From Xanthoparmelia taractica (lineage: Eukaryota; Ascomycota; Lecanoromycetes; Lecanorales; Parmeliaceae), in assembly GCA_033085395.1 (NCBI GenBank), contig JANQBS010000014.1, positions 1 to 64,000 of the forward strand: a stretch of 64,000 nucleotides of DNA, in the 5' to 3' direction. The position numbers and the translations under genes were made by a program. The first letter of the stretch is position 1; each line of letters opens with the position of its first letter. The notes below the pieces were generated by a model that saw only the letters and a list, made by a program, of their open reading frames with translations, made no database searches and was not told the DNA's origin. Positions 13,081 to 24,925 of this stretch are shown in pieces.

Positions 13081-13782
13081 TAGATAGACTAATTAAAAAA
13101 TTCGAAATTACTAGATAGGGGAGATTTCTAATGTTAATTATATTAGTAATAATAATAAAGTACTCTCTAGATTAACTCAAGTAAGAAATTAATTCTTTTT
13201 TATTGAAATTCTATTTATTAACTATTCTTTAATTAAGAGAAGAGAAGCGAATATAAAGTAATAGAGAATTAATCTCTATAGATCAAAGATCTACGAAAAG
13301 AGTAAAAGAGATAACTCAAAATCGTTCTATAAGTAATCAAAAAAGAGATCGACTTAGCGATCTTACGTAGATTGCAATTTAAGAAAATAATGTATTGTAG
13401 TTATTATTCTAGTTATCACTTATTAGAATAGCTATATTTACTTAGCGAGATTAAATCAGAAGGGAGTTTATCTTAATATCACTTATTAAGTGCCGGAGTT
13501 TAATAATTACTTAAGCTAATTTCGCCCTAACTTATATATTAACCTAAAATTTTCTTATCTTATTCGTCACCTAATATAAGAAATAATCTATATTATAAGA
13601 TATCTCTACATATACTAGAAATTTCCCAGATCATTTCATGATATTAGTAATTTCCCATCTCATATCTTTATAAGTAATCTAATATAATCCCTTCATGATA
13701 CTCTCCCATGATATGGTATAGTATGGTATAGTATAAGATATTCCACCAAATATACCAGACCTTTCCGGCTCGTAACTAGCGT

Positions 13783-14960
13783 CTTTTAATATTAATAAAT
13801 TTATCTTCGCTCTCTTAAAACTTTTCTCTTCTTTATAATATCTAATATATTCTTTATAAGTTCTTACTCTAGCGCTATAACATCGCTCTTAAATATATTA
13901 ATATTAACTTATTACTAATTAACTCTTATTATTACGACTTCTTTTAACTCTCTTATTGTAAATATTATTAAACTTCCTCTATCGCTACGCTAATATTAAT
14001 ATATATTAACACTTAAGGTAGCTCACATAACAATAATAACAAGTAAGTCTCTTAGCGCTCCGCTATCGCATATTAATATAAGATAATATCTACTCTCTCT
14101 TATCGTTAATGCTTTATTCGCTTTAGCGATAATTATATTAAAGATAAATTCTCGCTCTATACTTATTGTAAGAGCGCTAAAAAGAAGATTTAAGACTACG
14201 TAGAGATTTCATCTTTTCTTTATAAAAAAATTAAAAAGACTCTTTATTACGTTTATCGAGTTCTCGAAATTATAGCGTCGATAAAGCGCAGTCGGGCGTA
14301 TATTAATCGTAAGATTACTTAGTTTCGTAAGAAATAAGACTTAATTATAATTATTAATAATTAAGCGACTACTATTATTACGATTCTTTAACGCGATCTT
14401 TAGATCGCGAAGAAAAAACTTAAGGCGATATATAAGCGCATTAAGAAGCTCGAGAATTATAATAAGCTTCTTTAAAGAAAGATAGATAATATAAACGCTT
14501 ATAAGACGAAGTTAAAAGAAGTCGCTCTTAATAAGAGTAATATTAAATAAACGAGCTTCTCGAATATGAATCTTCTTAAGAATTCTTTTCCCTCGAATAA
14601 AAATCTCGATTAAGATTCTTTAATTAGCCGATCTCTATCGCTACGATAGAGACTATTTATTTCTTTTTAATTTGATGTATAGCGGGCTAAGTAAACTTAG
14701 TCGCACTCTCTTATAATACGTATTAAGCGTTTCTCTAATAAATTATATCTATAGCAATATACACTCTAATTTAGTGCGATATATTCTCGATATAGTATCA
14801 CTTAGTTAGATAACTAAATAATAAATTTTAATTATAAATCTTTTATTTAATTAAATAATTATACTAATAAGTATAAGAAGTGCGTCTATAATTATCTAAT
14901 ACACTAAAATAATTATTATATTTACTTTTATTTTTGGCGTCTTCGCTTATTTAGCGACGA
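13783..14960 (+). pseudogene. Unidentified ORF relic, antisense to Gypsy-1 pol
   Basis: Between about 14,130 and 14,650 the plus strand holds a frame in which nearly all stops can be read as RIP-converted Gln. The product is rich in Lys/Ile/Leu with heptad-like spacing (IAKKKLKAIYKRIKKLENY) and may form a coiled coil. It begins near a Cys-containing segment (YCKSAKKK). It lies in Gypsy-1 between the chromodomain end and the hAT insertion, on the strand opposite to pol. I do not recognise the family. Confidence 0.4.
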
Positions 14961-14989
14961 TTATTAGTCTAATTAAATAGCTTCTTTAT

Positions 14990-17900
14990 TCGATACTTAA
15001 TACTTTCGCTTATTAATCTTCTACGCATTATAGATCTAAATTAGCTCGCTAGCACGCTTAAATTCTTCGCTTAATAGTTACTAATTATATTCTTCGCTTT
15101 AATTAGTTTACTTAATCTTATATTAAACGTCTTCTCGCTTCTTAATCTTATTAATAATCTCTTTTATATTCTATATCTTATTATTATCGATAAGCTTAAG
15201 AACTTATATAAAGAATTTCGATACTTCGTTACAATCGCGTAGATAATATAATTTAAATAACGATATATAAAAGATATTATAAATCCTATACGTAGAAGAT
15301 AGTAATAAGCGATACGCTTACGATTCTATTTTATTTATAATTCGGAAAGACCTTATATACTTATAGATTAATTTCTTATTTAGATATCTTTATTTTAGAT
15401 TCTTAATTGCTAGTATTATTAGATTACTTACTTTATAGCTCTAGAATTAATACGATTTATTATATTACTTAACTTAAGCTATAATAGCGCTACGTAGTCA
15501 CTCTGCTATGTTATCTTTTAGCGTCTATAGTTTTTTTACCTTTTTATTTATAGCGAATATTCTCTTCTCGACGAAGTCGTTCTCGATTTCCTAGCTTACT
15601 TTCAAATAATATCTATATATTAAGAAGAACGATATCGTTCCGATAAAGATATATTAATTATTTATATATATAAACTCTATTACAGATAGTAGTTTAGCTT
15701 AATTAATTTACTTCTTATTAACAAACACGCGTAAGTAGTGTTTTAATATCTAATTTTAACGCTTAATTTAGTTATTAGTTTAAAAATAAAAGACGATACT
15801 TAGATAACGCTTTATCTTCGAATAATAATAGATCGCTAATTAGAACTCGCTAATAAATATTAAGTCTCTATCGCTAATAATATTATTAGATATTTTATAG
15901 CGATAAATAATTTTAGTATAAAATACTTTCGCTAGCTTAGCGACGTCGATTTTAATAATTATCGATAGATATTTAATTATTTTTATAAATCGATTTACTA
16001 TAACTAAAATAACGTTATAAATAACGTTCTTAAGCTTATTTAGCGGCAAGTCTATAATAAAATTTATAGAAATTTTCTTTTATAATTTAATAACAATAAA
16101 GAGCGAGATTAATTTATTATAGGGTCGATAACGCGACGCCTTAATACGTTAATTCGCAAGTCTTAACGTAGTTAGTGACTTTTTTAAGACTCTTATTTTA
16201 ATAATATTTGCGAGTAAGAAGCTTATACGTCTTCGTAGCGTTAAAGTGTTCTATTAAAGAATTATTATAACACTTACTAATAAGTTCTTTTTATAAGATA
16301 TTATTCTTAGATACGTAGAGACGATTATTATTCTATAATAGTCTTTCGAAGTTAAAGGTTTATATCTAATTATAAGTATAACGTCGCTTTATAGACGTAT
16401 TCGTATTAACTTAAAAAGAGCTTACTTAATTATTATAAGATTATAACTCTTAAATTAGCGTTTTTATTAATTTTTATAAATCGTTATACATAATTTTAGA
16501 TATAGTCTTAATCTCTCTTTTTAAAATAACTATTTAAATATCTACGACTCTTAGCGTAGACGCTATTGCTACTATCACTTCTTTATCTCTTTACGATAAC
16601 TCGTCGCTAATTTAAAAAGTAAGTTTATTTTAAAGTGTAAATAATAATTTAATATTTAATAGCGATAAATCTTTATAATCTAATTGTCGCGACGACGTAT
16701 TTATAGAATTTAATTTTTCTATTTAATAAAAAATCTTAAAGTTATAAATAGCTAATTTTAGCGCTTAACGGGTCTATCTAGAGTTAAGTTTCTTTTATTT
16801 TATAAATTTTTTAAAATTATTATAATCTAATTAGATCTTAATATAGTAAGTATTATCTTTTAAATAATAACGTTATTACTTTATCGCTATAACGATAGCA
16901 AGTAATTTCTAATCGTAAATCTTATAGTTTTATTCTATTAATATTAAAAAAAAAAAAAAAAATACGACGAGTTATTAATAGTTGTTATTATTCTATTACG
17001 AAAGCATAGCTCTTATATTAGAATTAGAGATATTAGTCTCTACGCGCAATTTTTTTTAAGAATCGAAGTATCGTAGAAATAACGTAGTTATAAAAGTATT
17101 ACGTAATTACTCGAAAGTTAATCTAGCGTCTTCTAATTATTTAAACGATCTTAACTTCTTACTTATCTTACTACTCTTAAGTAAACTAATAAAAAAAATT
17201 ATAATAATAAAGTATTTAAAAATAAAGCGTCGATAAAAATTTATAAAGTCTAAGAAGATCTACATATCTTAATAGCTTCGCGGCGTCGACTATTCTTAAA
17301 TCGTTATCACGCGTTTTTAATTTATAACTATATTATTAATAATTACAACGAATTCTAGAAACTCAACTAATTTAATATAAAACTAATTTTTCTTTAGGTT
17401 CGCATATAGCTGGAACTAGCGTAATCGCTTAAGCACTTACTTAACGTATTATTAATAGTTCGCCGACTTAGCGCTATAGATTAAGATATTATTTAAATAT
17501 ATTATACACGTAACGTCTATAAGGCCTATAAGGGCTCTATTAATATAGACTTAAAACGTAGCTAATGCATTTATAAGGTCGAAAGATATTATTAAGTATT
17601 TAAAATAATTATAGCGAGTGCGAAACGTAGTCTTTCACTTATCGCCCTTTTTAATATAAATTCTATAATAAATATTCTTAAGATTTAACTTTAAAAATAT
17701 TTTAACGTTATATAAGCGATTTAACATCTTAGTAATTAGAGATAATAAGTATTAATTCTTTATCGTTATCGTATTTAAGTCTCGATAATTCACGTAAAGA
17801 CGTAATTTATTCTCTTTCTTTAAGATAAAGAGAATAAAAACTTTAGCGAAGAAAGTTAAGTAACGAATTTAATCTTTATAAAGAGACTTATAAAGTAACT

Positions 17901-18600
17901 CTTTATTCTTCTTTATCTTAATAATATAATTTCTTTATTTAAACGTAGATAAGATCTTTATTATATTATTAGAAAAGATATTCTTAAACTTTAGTAGTTT
18001 TCTTAAGAGCTCTAGATTACTAATACTCTTCTATTCGCCTCGCGTTATTATAGCGCATATAATTATAAATATATTTAACTTCCGCTCGATTCCCTAAATA
18101 AATTTAATCGATTCTTTAATTTAAAATTTTTTAGTATTAATCTTAAATCGTTACTGCGCCGCTATAGAGTTAAGTAGAATATATAATTAATATAACGCGA
18201 GTATACTCAGCACGATATCGGGATCTTCTTAATCTATAACGTAGAATAGTATACTATACTATCGCTCTTAATCTCAGTTATCGATTATTTAATAGTTTAG
18301 CTAATAAGTATTATAATAATATATATCTTATTCGCTAAGCACTTTCGTTTATAATAAGATAGTGATATACAATTTAAGATCTTATTAAATCACGAACTTT
18401 TACGTAATTAAATTAATATACGCTTCGCAATTAAGTAGAGTAATAAGTTATCTTTAATTACTCTATAGCTTAGTTTATTTCTTCGTAATAATAAAAGAAG
18501 TTATCTCTATTATTCGTTTTCTTACTTCGCTTTAGAGGCGCTTATAAAGTCGATTTATTTTTTATTAATATCGCCGTGACGATAGCAATCGATTTATTCT
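14990..18600 (-). pseudogene. Gypsy-1 pol relic: RT, RNase H, integrase, chromodomain
   Basis: Minus-strand segments include LYVNYRDLNTITIKNRY and FKYLIISFGLINALATF of reverse transcriptase (17,850-17,440), with the catalytic motif as YLNNILI (family YLDDILI). The integrase core frame at 15,840-16,049 is open and reads VIYNVILVIVNRFIKIIKY and ISDRDLIFISEF. The C-terminal segment KEIINKIKKREDV ... KIK-TN-SEEYN resembles a chromodomain (about 15,150-14,990). Active-site Asp codons and Gln/Trp codons are RIP-mutated. Confidence 0.8.
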
Positions 18601-19679
18601 TATTGAGATAATTCGATTTTAAATAACTTAATTTCTAGCAATATTAGCAAACGCTAGATATTTTAAAATTATTATTAGCGATCTTAGTCTTGCGTTTTTT
18701 ATTCTCTTCTCGAATACGCGTAGACTTAGCGCTATCTTTCGAAATCGTATTAGACTTCGAAATTCGAGCTTTTAGAAACTTATCTTTATTAGATTTCTCT
18801 AATTATTTCGAATTAAAATCGTTACTATTAAGACGCGCGCGCTTTAAAATTATTTTCTATATAATTATTATAGCAAGAATTTCTTCTCTCTACTTAAGTA
18901 TATTATTAATATTAATAATCTTATTCTTTAGCTTAGATTATAGCTTAATTAAGAAAAAATTCGCTCGATATTTCTTCGTAAATAAGAATAAATAGATTTT
19001 TAATTTTTTTAGATAGATCTTAAAGACTAAAATCTTTTAATCTTATCGTTATTTTATCGCTTTTCACTTTTTATAGACGAATAAATAACGATTTATTAAA
19101 TTCGTAATTAAGTTAAATAAAAACGACTTTAAAAATTCGAAGATAATTCTCTTTAGTCTATAAGCTTAAAAGTATTTATATTATTATATATTAAGATCGT
19201 CTTTTAAAGATTATATATAATAAATAATCTTAGCTTAATTAATAATAAAATACTTAAGATTTATAAGAAATCGAATTTCGACTTCGCGAAATTAGCGTAA
19301 ATATTTCTCTTTATTATTATTCTTATAAGAATATATTCTTTTAAGACGAAGTATTTTCGCTTTAATTAAAATATTTATTAAAGATAAAATAATAAGCGAA
19401 ATCGTTATCGCTTTAGCGAGAATAATAAAAAAGTTAAATTACGTAGCATGTTATTATATACTCGTAACTTAATTAACTCTTGTTTTAATTTTAAATAACG
19501 ATTTTCTACTCGAGCGTTCTTCAAAAGTTTTTTTAAAGTCGCTTAATCTTTTAAGATAAACTCTTAAAAACTAGTATCGAAGCTACGTCGATCTAAGATA
19601 TACTTATTTCAATTTAACGAAGAGTTCGATATCGTAATAACGATAGATCTCTTTCTTTGAAAAATAGAGAAATTAGAAC
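18600..19679 (-). pseudogene. Gypsy-1 gag region relic
   Basis: This minus-strand stretch lies between the 5' LTR and pol, where gag is expected. The frame is heavily mutated. A Cys-containing patch near 18,600 may be the former zinc knuckle. The call rests mainly on position. Confidence 0.5.
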
Positions 19680-19946
19680 TATAAAAAAATAATTCGCTAA
19701 CGCTTAGTAAGCGATCTAATTAATATAAGAGACGTATTATCGATACGATAATAATTTCTTTATTAGATATTAAGTTCTAATAGAACTAATTTCTAAGGAA
19801 CACGAAAACCCTAGAGTATGCGAAGACGATATATAATCGCCAAGGCCCCGCTAAGGCCTTAGGTTATGAACCCCGCTATGACCCCGCAATAAATTCTAAA
19901 CCCATGAGTAGTCGGCGCTAATGCGCATGTAGCGCTAGGCCTAACA
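19680..19946 (-). repeat. Gypsy-1 5' LTR
   Basis: This 267-bp copy pairs with 250-516. Its minus-strand start is tgttaggcctagcgctac, an intact TG terminus. It interrupts the HHCC zinc-finger codons of the Gypsy-2 integrase, which read NYYHC then QRS just outside it. The adjacent actgc (19,947-19,951) is the target duplication. Confidence 0.85.
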
Positions 19947-22900
19947 ACTGCGTTAACAGTGATAGTAATTACGAATATACTATTTAATCGTTTTAACGTA
20001 GTTAGGTTAAAAGTAGTAACGTAGAAATAAATTAATCGTTCTTCGTATTTCTAGGTAATTATTAGAAGATTAATTATAAATATCTCTTAATAGCTTTATA
20101 TAAAACTCGATCGAGACTTATAATAGTTTATTCTTAAAGAGTGCTTTATCGACGATACGATATCGACTTAGCGTGTAATTATAAAGTTTAATCTAATTTT
20201 AGTCTATCGCTTTATAAAATTCGTTATATATAGAATTCTCTTAATTAACCCTATAAATTCGTTTAAATAGATTTTCTTCGACTTCTATAACTCGAATTTA
20301 AACGCGATTTGAGATAAGAATCATTTAATATTAATATTAATTTCTTTTATTAGCTTTATTCGCTGAGATAGATAATAATATTTTTATTAGAGCGTCGGCT
20401 TTACTATTAATTATTCTCGCACGAAAGAGAATCTAAAAATTAAATTTAGATAGAATATCTAGATAGCGGGCTTAACGGCGCGTAAGCTTCTTATTTTTTA
20501 TAAAGATTTTTAAGGTCTAATAATTAATAAACACTTAAATAGATAGCTTAGTATATTCTAGTTTTAATTATTAATATTCGAAATATCGAATAATCGCTAG
20601 CAACTTCTTATTATAAATATAATAATTATATTCCGCTAAAATTATACTCTTGCTATAGAATATTATTAAATATAGAACTTTATCGTTATTATATTAAGAT
20701 AAGATCCCTTCTAATATATAATTAAAAGAGTCGATCTTAAGAATAATCTAACGTTTAAAATTTAAATAATATAAAACTAAGATAGTAATTATACGCTTTT
20801 TAAGATCTTCGAATAACTTAACGTAGATCTTATTTTAAACGAAGAAAGTATTCTTCTTTGTAAGATTAATTAAAGATTTAATTAACTTAAAAAACTTATA
20901 AATAAAGCGTCGATAGAAGTTTATAAATTTTATAAAGTCTTGAATTTCTTTTAGATTCGTAGAGATATTTTAATTAAATATAGTCTCGATCTTGCAAAAG
21001 TTTATTCGTAAATTAATTCCTAATATAATAACACTTAGAAATATAATTTCTTTTATATCGAATTCGTATTTCTTGATATTAGCTTATAAATTAGCCTTTC
21101 GTAGACGTTAAAGAACTTATTTAACGTGCTTTTAATATTTCGTCTTCTTTTAACTATAGATAAGAATATCGTTTAAATAGACTTAATAGAAATCGTTTAG
21201 AAAATCGAATAGAATATTATTAATGTATTATTGAAAAGTACTCGATTTATTCGTTAGTTTAAAGAATAATACTCGATACTTATAGACTTTGAGAATTATA
21301 ATAAAGATCGTATAATCCTTACTATCGAGATGTTAGGCAGAGCCGTACGGGTACCTATGGGGTGCGCCGTATGGGCTTTATATGGGTTCAAATAGGGCGT
21401 GCGCCTTCTATAAAGCGCGGCACCCGAACCCATGAGTCATATTTTTAGCTTTATGATACAATTGGAAAGCGCCCTCACACGAGATTTATTCGTAGCTTAT
21501 TAAATATAGCGATAATATTCAAATAGATAAGATATCGATATTTCTTAATTTTATTAATAACTTTTTTTATTAAAGGGAGTAAATATCGGTTACGTTTCGT
21601 TATAGCGTTTAATTTCCGATAATTTATATAAAAACGAAGGTTATCGTTAATCTTTAGAATAAATAGAATTAATAACGAGTAAAGAGTCTTATTAGAAGTA
21701 ATAAAGCCCTTAAATAGATTATTTATTAGATACTCTTTAATCTTCTAAAGCTTATAGAGAGATATATAATAGACGCGACTCTAAGACGACTTAGAGTTAC
21801 TAATAAACTCGATCTTATAATTATAAAAACGATACGAAGAAAGTTAATCGACTTTAAAGCGATCGAAGATATCTAGATATTTATAATACTTAGAAGAAAG
21901 TTACTTCTTGACGTCGCTTAGATTTTAAATAGTAGTCTTTATTAAAGAAAGACTAATTTCTTTCGCTTTAGAGTTAGCGTTATATACTATTTCTCGATCG
22001 ATATCTTTTATCGATATCGCGAATAATTAAGTTTTAAAGTACTTCGTCTATTTAATTAATATCGTAAAGAAGATAGTAGCGATACTATAAATAGAGAATA
22101 AATAATTCTTAGATATAGATTAAAGGCGAGTGAGAATCTTTAGCCGGGGTTTAATTAATTTAGAAGTCTCGATCGAGAATATTAATTTAATAGAGAAATA
22201 AGTAATAAGAATAAAAGAAATTTATAATAAATGGTCTCGAAAGAGAATAGAGTCGTTACTTATATCTAGAAGCACATTAAAGCGATTTATTTATAATTTA
22301 TCTAGAATAACTATATATTATTTTAAATTCGCTATAAGTATAGGGATTATAAGTTTCTTATATCTCGAAAGAATAAGACTTAAGTATATGGCGTAAATAA
22401 TAAATTTTTTACTAAGTTACTCGTTATAGTCTCGAACTAGTCTAGGCTTTGTAAGAGAAATAGATTATATATTCAGCAGCTAACAAATCTCGTGAACCAG
22501 GCGTTTATTAATAAACGCGTATTTAATAGCCCCTATATCGATAAAGATTTAAATATAATAAACCTTTTTTTGAGAATTTAGACTTTCTTGAACTAGAAAC
22601 GATTTCGATACGAATAATTCACGCTAAGTCTCTTTTAGATTATATAAGAATAGAATCTCACCTTAATCCGTAATTATAAATAGAGTTACGATTTTCTCGA
22701 ATCGGATTATTTAGACTTCGATTTCACGAAACTCTCTTTATTTTAATTTTCTATCTTATTAATTCGATAAAAAGATCGACGTTTTAAATAAGCGAATAAT
22801 AAATATCTCTTCTCATAATAAATATAGTAGATACTTTTCTTCTAATTCTTAATAGTCTTTCGCTATTATTATTTTATAGCGGGGAAGAGGCGTTAAGAAA

Positions 22901-24454
22901 TTAGATTCGTTCGAGAAAAGAAGATATTTGTAAGACTAGAGATAAACGTTACACGCTTAGAGACTCGTGTCTTATTTATTATCTTCTTAATCTCTTTAAC
23001 TATCTTTTTCTAATATATAATACGATATTTATTATCTATTCGAGTTAAGAATACTTTTAGAGCGAATATCGTAATAAATTCGATAAGAAAGTTAGTTTAA
23101 GCTATGCGAAGACGAGAAGCGAGCTTCTTATTTATATCCCGAAGTTGGGCTTTATCTAATATACTTAACTTTAAGGTGAGACATCTAAAGTCTTAATAGA
23201 AGTTGCTAAATAAAAGATCTTTCTACTTTAAGACCTTATATTCGCGAGCTCTATTTACTTTACGATTCGAGTTCTCAAATAATTTTTATAGATTATTTAG
23301 AATCTTATCGATAATTTAATAGAAATCGAAGCTTAGACGATAAGATCGAGTATAGATAACTTTAGCTGCTTTTTCATTAGTGCGTAATTTAACGTAAGCG
23401 ATCTTAGCTAGCTTACTATCGAAATAGTCTTAATTAATCTTTAACTTGCTAGATATTTAATTAATTTAATTATCTTATTAAGAATCTTTATTATTAATTA
23501 ATATTAAAGAATATAAGAACTTTTCGAAGCGTTTAGCTAAGATTTGAACCTATATCGAATTAATAGATTTCTTACGAGATCTTCGAAGTTATTACTAAAG
23601 ATTCTATATTTATTATTATAGGTGATCACAGACTAGTTAAACTCGATCGAATACGATTCTAGTCTTCTTCTTCTTCTTTTATTCTTTTTTATATTTTTAC
23701 TTATAATTCGAACTCTCTTTAAATAAAAAATCGTATAATTAAGTAACTTTTACCTCGAGATCGCGTTATTCGCGAAGCTTATTTAGAATAGTTAGAAACT
23801 CTTTAAAGTTCGTATTCGTTCACTAAATTAGCTATTTTTAAGCAACTATATTTTAGACGAAGATAAGATTCTCGAGCGCGCGGGAAATGTTTCTAGATAA
23901 TATAAACACTCGTTGATTTAGGGTATTTTTAAGATAACGTTTTAGATTAAAAAGTAGCATAGAATAGATTATAAGATCGATACTTAATTAAGAATCTTTC
24001 GCGCCCTACTTCGTATCACGAGATATTCTATAGAGGCTCTAAATAAACCGTCAAATATATAATATTAAGATATCGTCCGATTTTATAAGAAAATAATAGT
24101 TTTCTCCGATCTTTTAAATAGAATTACTTTTTAATATAAAACCCGCCCGAGTCGAAATTAAAATTAATACGGTGAGAACGAATTTAACTAAATTCATAGT
24201 GAGTGCCCTAAGTCGATTAAAATATTAGTAATAATTATTTAAATAAGATGTGCTTACAGACGAATAGACTTTAGAGAACGCTTTATTAATACGAAGTATC
24301 GAGAAGTAAGTTATATAAGTGATTCTTATTAGCGTATATGCACGACTTTAATTATTATACTAACTAATAATAAAACGACTAAATCGTGTTAGAAACACGT
24401 TTAGAGTATATTAATCAATAGATTAATCTCGTAACTTATAGTCGCGCCGCGGAG
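19947..24454 (-). mobile_element. Gypsy-2: Tf1/sushi-like chromovirus, RIP-mutated
   Basis: The minus strand encodes a zinc-knuckle region at about 22,800 (YYIYYEKRYLLFAYLKRR, pre-RIP CCHC type). Reverse transcriptase at about 21,700-21,090 includes LRFYINYRKLNAITKRNRY, YRYLIYLNIIAIFNKLR and DFYQVYLNDILIYS with RIP changes. The RNase H region at about 20,900-20,400 includes YSKSIILAEYNYYIYNKKLLAI. The integrase zinc finger ends at 19,947. The rest of the integrase is at 78-244, beyond Gypsy-1. A 149-bp solo LTR interrupts the RT at 21,331-21,479. No LTRs of this element were identified inside the window. Confidence 0.8.
21331..21479 (-). mobile_element. 149-bp solo LTR, nearly free of RIP
   Basis: This GC-richer island starts TGTTAGGCAG and ends CCCTCACA, so it has TG...CA termini. 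It is flanked on both sides by cgaga (21,326-21,330 and 21,480-21,484), a perfect 5-bp target duplication. It splits the Gypsy-2 reverse transcriptase, whose frame resumes on either side. It contains an 8-bp inverted pair atgggttc/gaacccat (21,382-21,389 and 21,426-21,433). It is likely a solo LTR of an unknown small LTR family, inserted after the host element was mutated. Confidence 0.75.
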
Positions 24455-24459
24455 TTAAG

Positions 24460-24925
24460 TGTTGAGTAAGTATTAAGATTATATTAATATTCAACTATAG
24501 AGGAGAACACTTCGTATAATTTGAGAGCTACCTTACTATAATTTCTTTAATCTCGCTTGCTTATAAGTCTCTAGTAATTTCGTATAATTTAAGTCTTCTA
24601 ATAGTACGTTCGTATAATTTAAGAGATATTAATTTCGAAATAATACGTATTAGTGTCTTTTGAAGTTATCGACTATATTGTAAATAAATTCTTTTTGCTC
24701 GCACGTTTAACGAGCGTAATAAAAAAATAAGACTTAATTTAATATTAGAACTATAATTAGATTAAGTTAATAATAATATATAACGAATAAATTAAGTCTA
24801 AGGAGAAATTATCTATCTAGGAAGGAATATCTAGAAGAAACGCCAAGGCCTGTAGAGGCTAGTCCCGATTGGGAAGGTAAGCCGACTTGGTGTTATAGAC
24901 CTATGTGGTCGTCACACTCGTAACA
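24460..24925 (+). repeat. Copia 5' LTR
   Basis: The stretch begins TGTTGAGTAAG and ends GTAACA, about 466 bp, immediately upstream of a Copia gag relic. The preceding ttaag could be the target duplication, but the other end of the element is missing. The last 90 bp (cgccaaggcctgtagaggct onward) are less AT-rich than the surroundings. Confidence 0.6.

Larger units (their letters stand above)
1354..13774 (+). mobile_element. hAT DNA transposon, RIP-mutated, interrupted by a YR retrotransposon
   Basis: The ends are inverted repeats: the left begins tacgggtcggaaaggtctgg and the right, reverse-complemented, begins tacgagccggaaaggtctgg. The similarity extends roughly 200 bp inward (1,440-1,560 against 13,700-13,570 reversed). 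The flanking 8 bp are actagcgc (1,346-1,353) and actagcgt (13,775-13,782), the duplication length typical of hAT elements. A transposase relic lies on the plus strand in the right half. Removing the nested retrotransposon leaves about 7.8 kb, which is long for a hAT, so other material may be present in 1,700-4,690. Confidence 0.85.
250..19946 (-). mobile_element. Gypsy-1: chromovirus LTR retrotransposon, RIP-mutated and interrupted by a hAT
   Basis: The element is defined by two 267-bp LTRs (250-516, 19,680-19,946) flanked by actac (245-249) and actgc (19,947-19,951), a 5-bp target duplication differing by one RIP-type transition. Removing the nested hAT (1,354-13,774 plus its duplication) leaves about 7.3 kb, a normal Gypsy size. 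The minus strand carries, in order, a gag region (about 19,650-18,600), reverse transcriptase (about 17,850-17,440), an integrase core (about 16,050-15,840) and a chromodomain-like end (about 15,150-14,990). All frames are broken by TAA/TAG codons, so the element is inactive. About 2 kb of non-pol sequence lies between the chromodomain and the 3' LTR. Confidence 0.85.
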
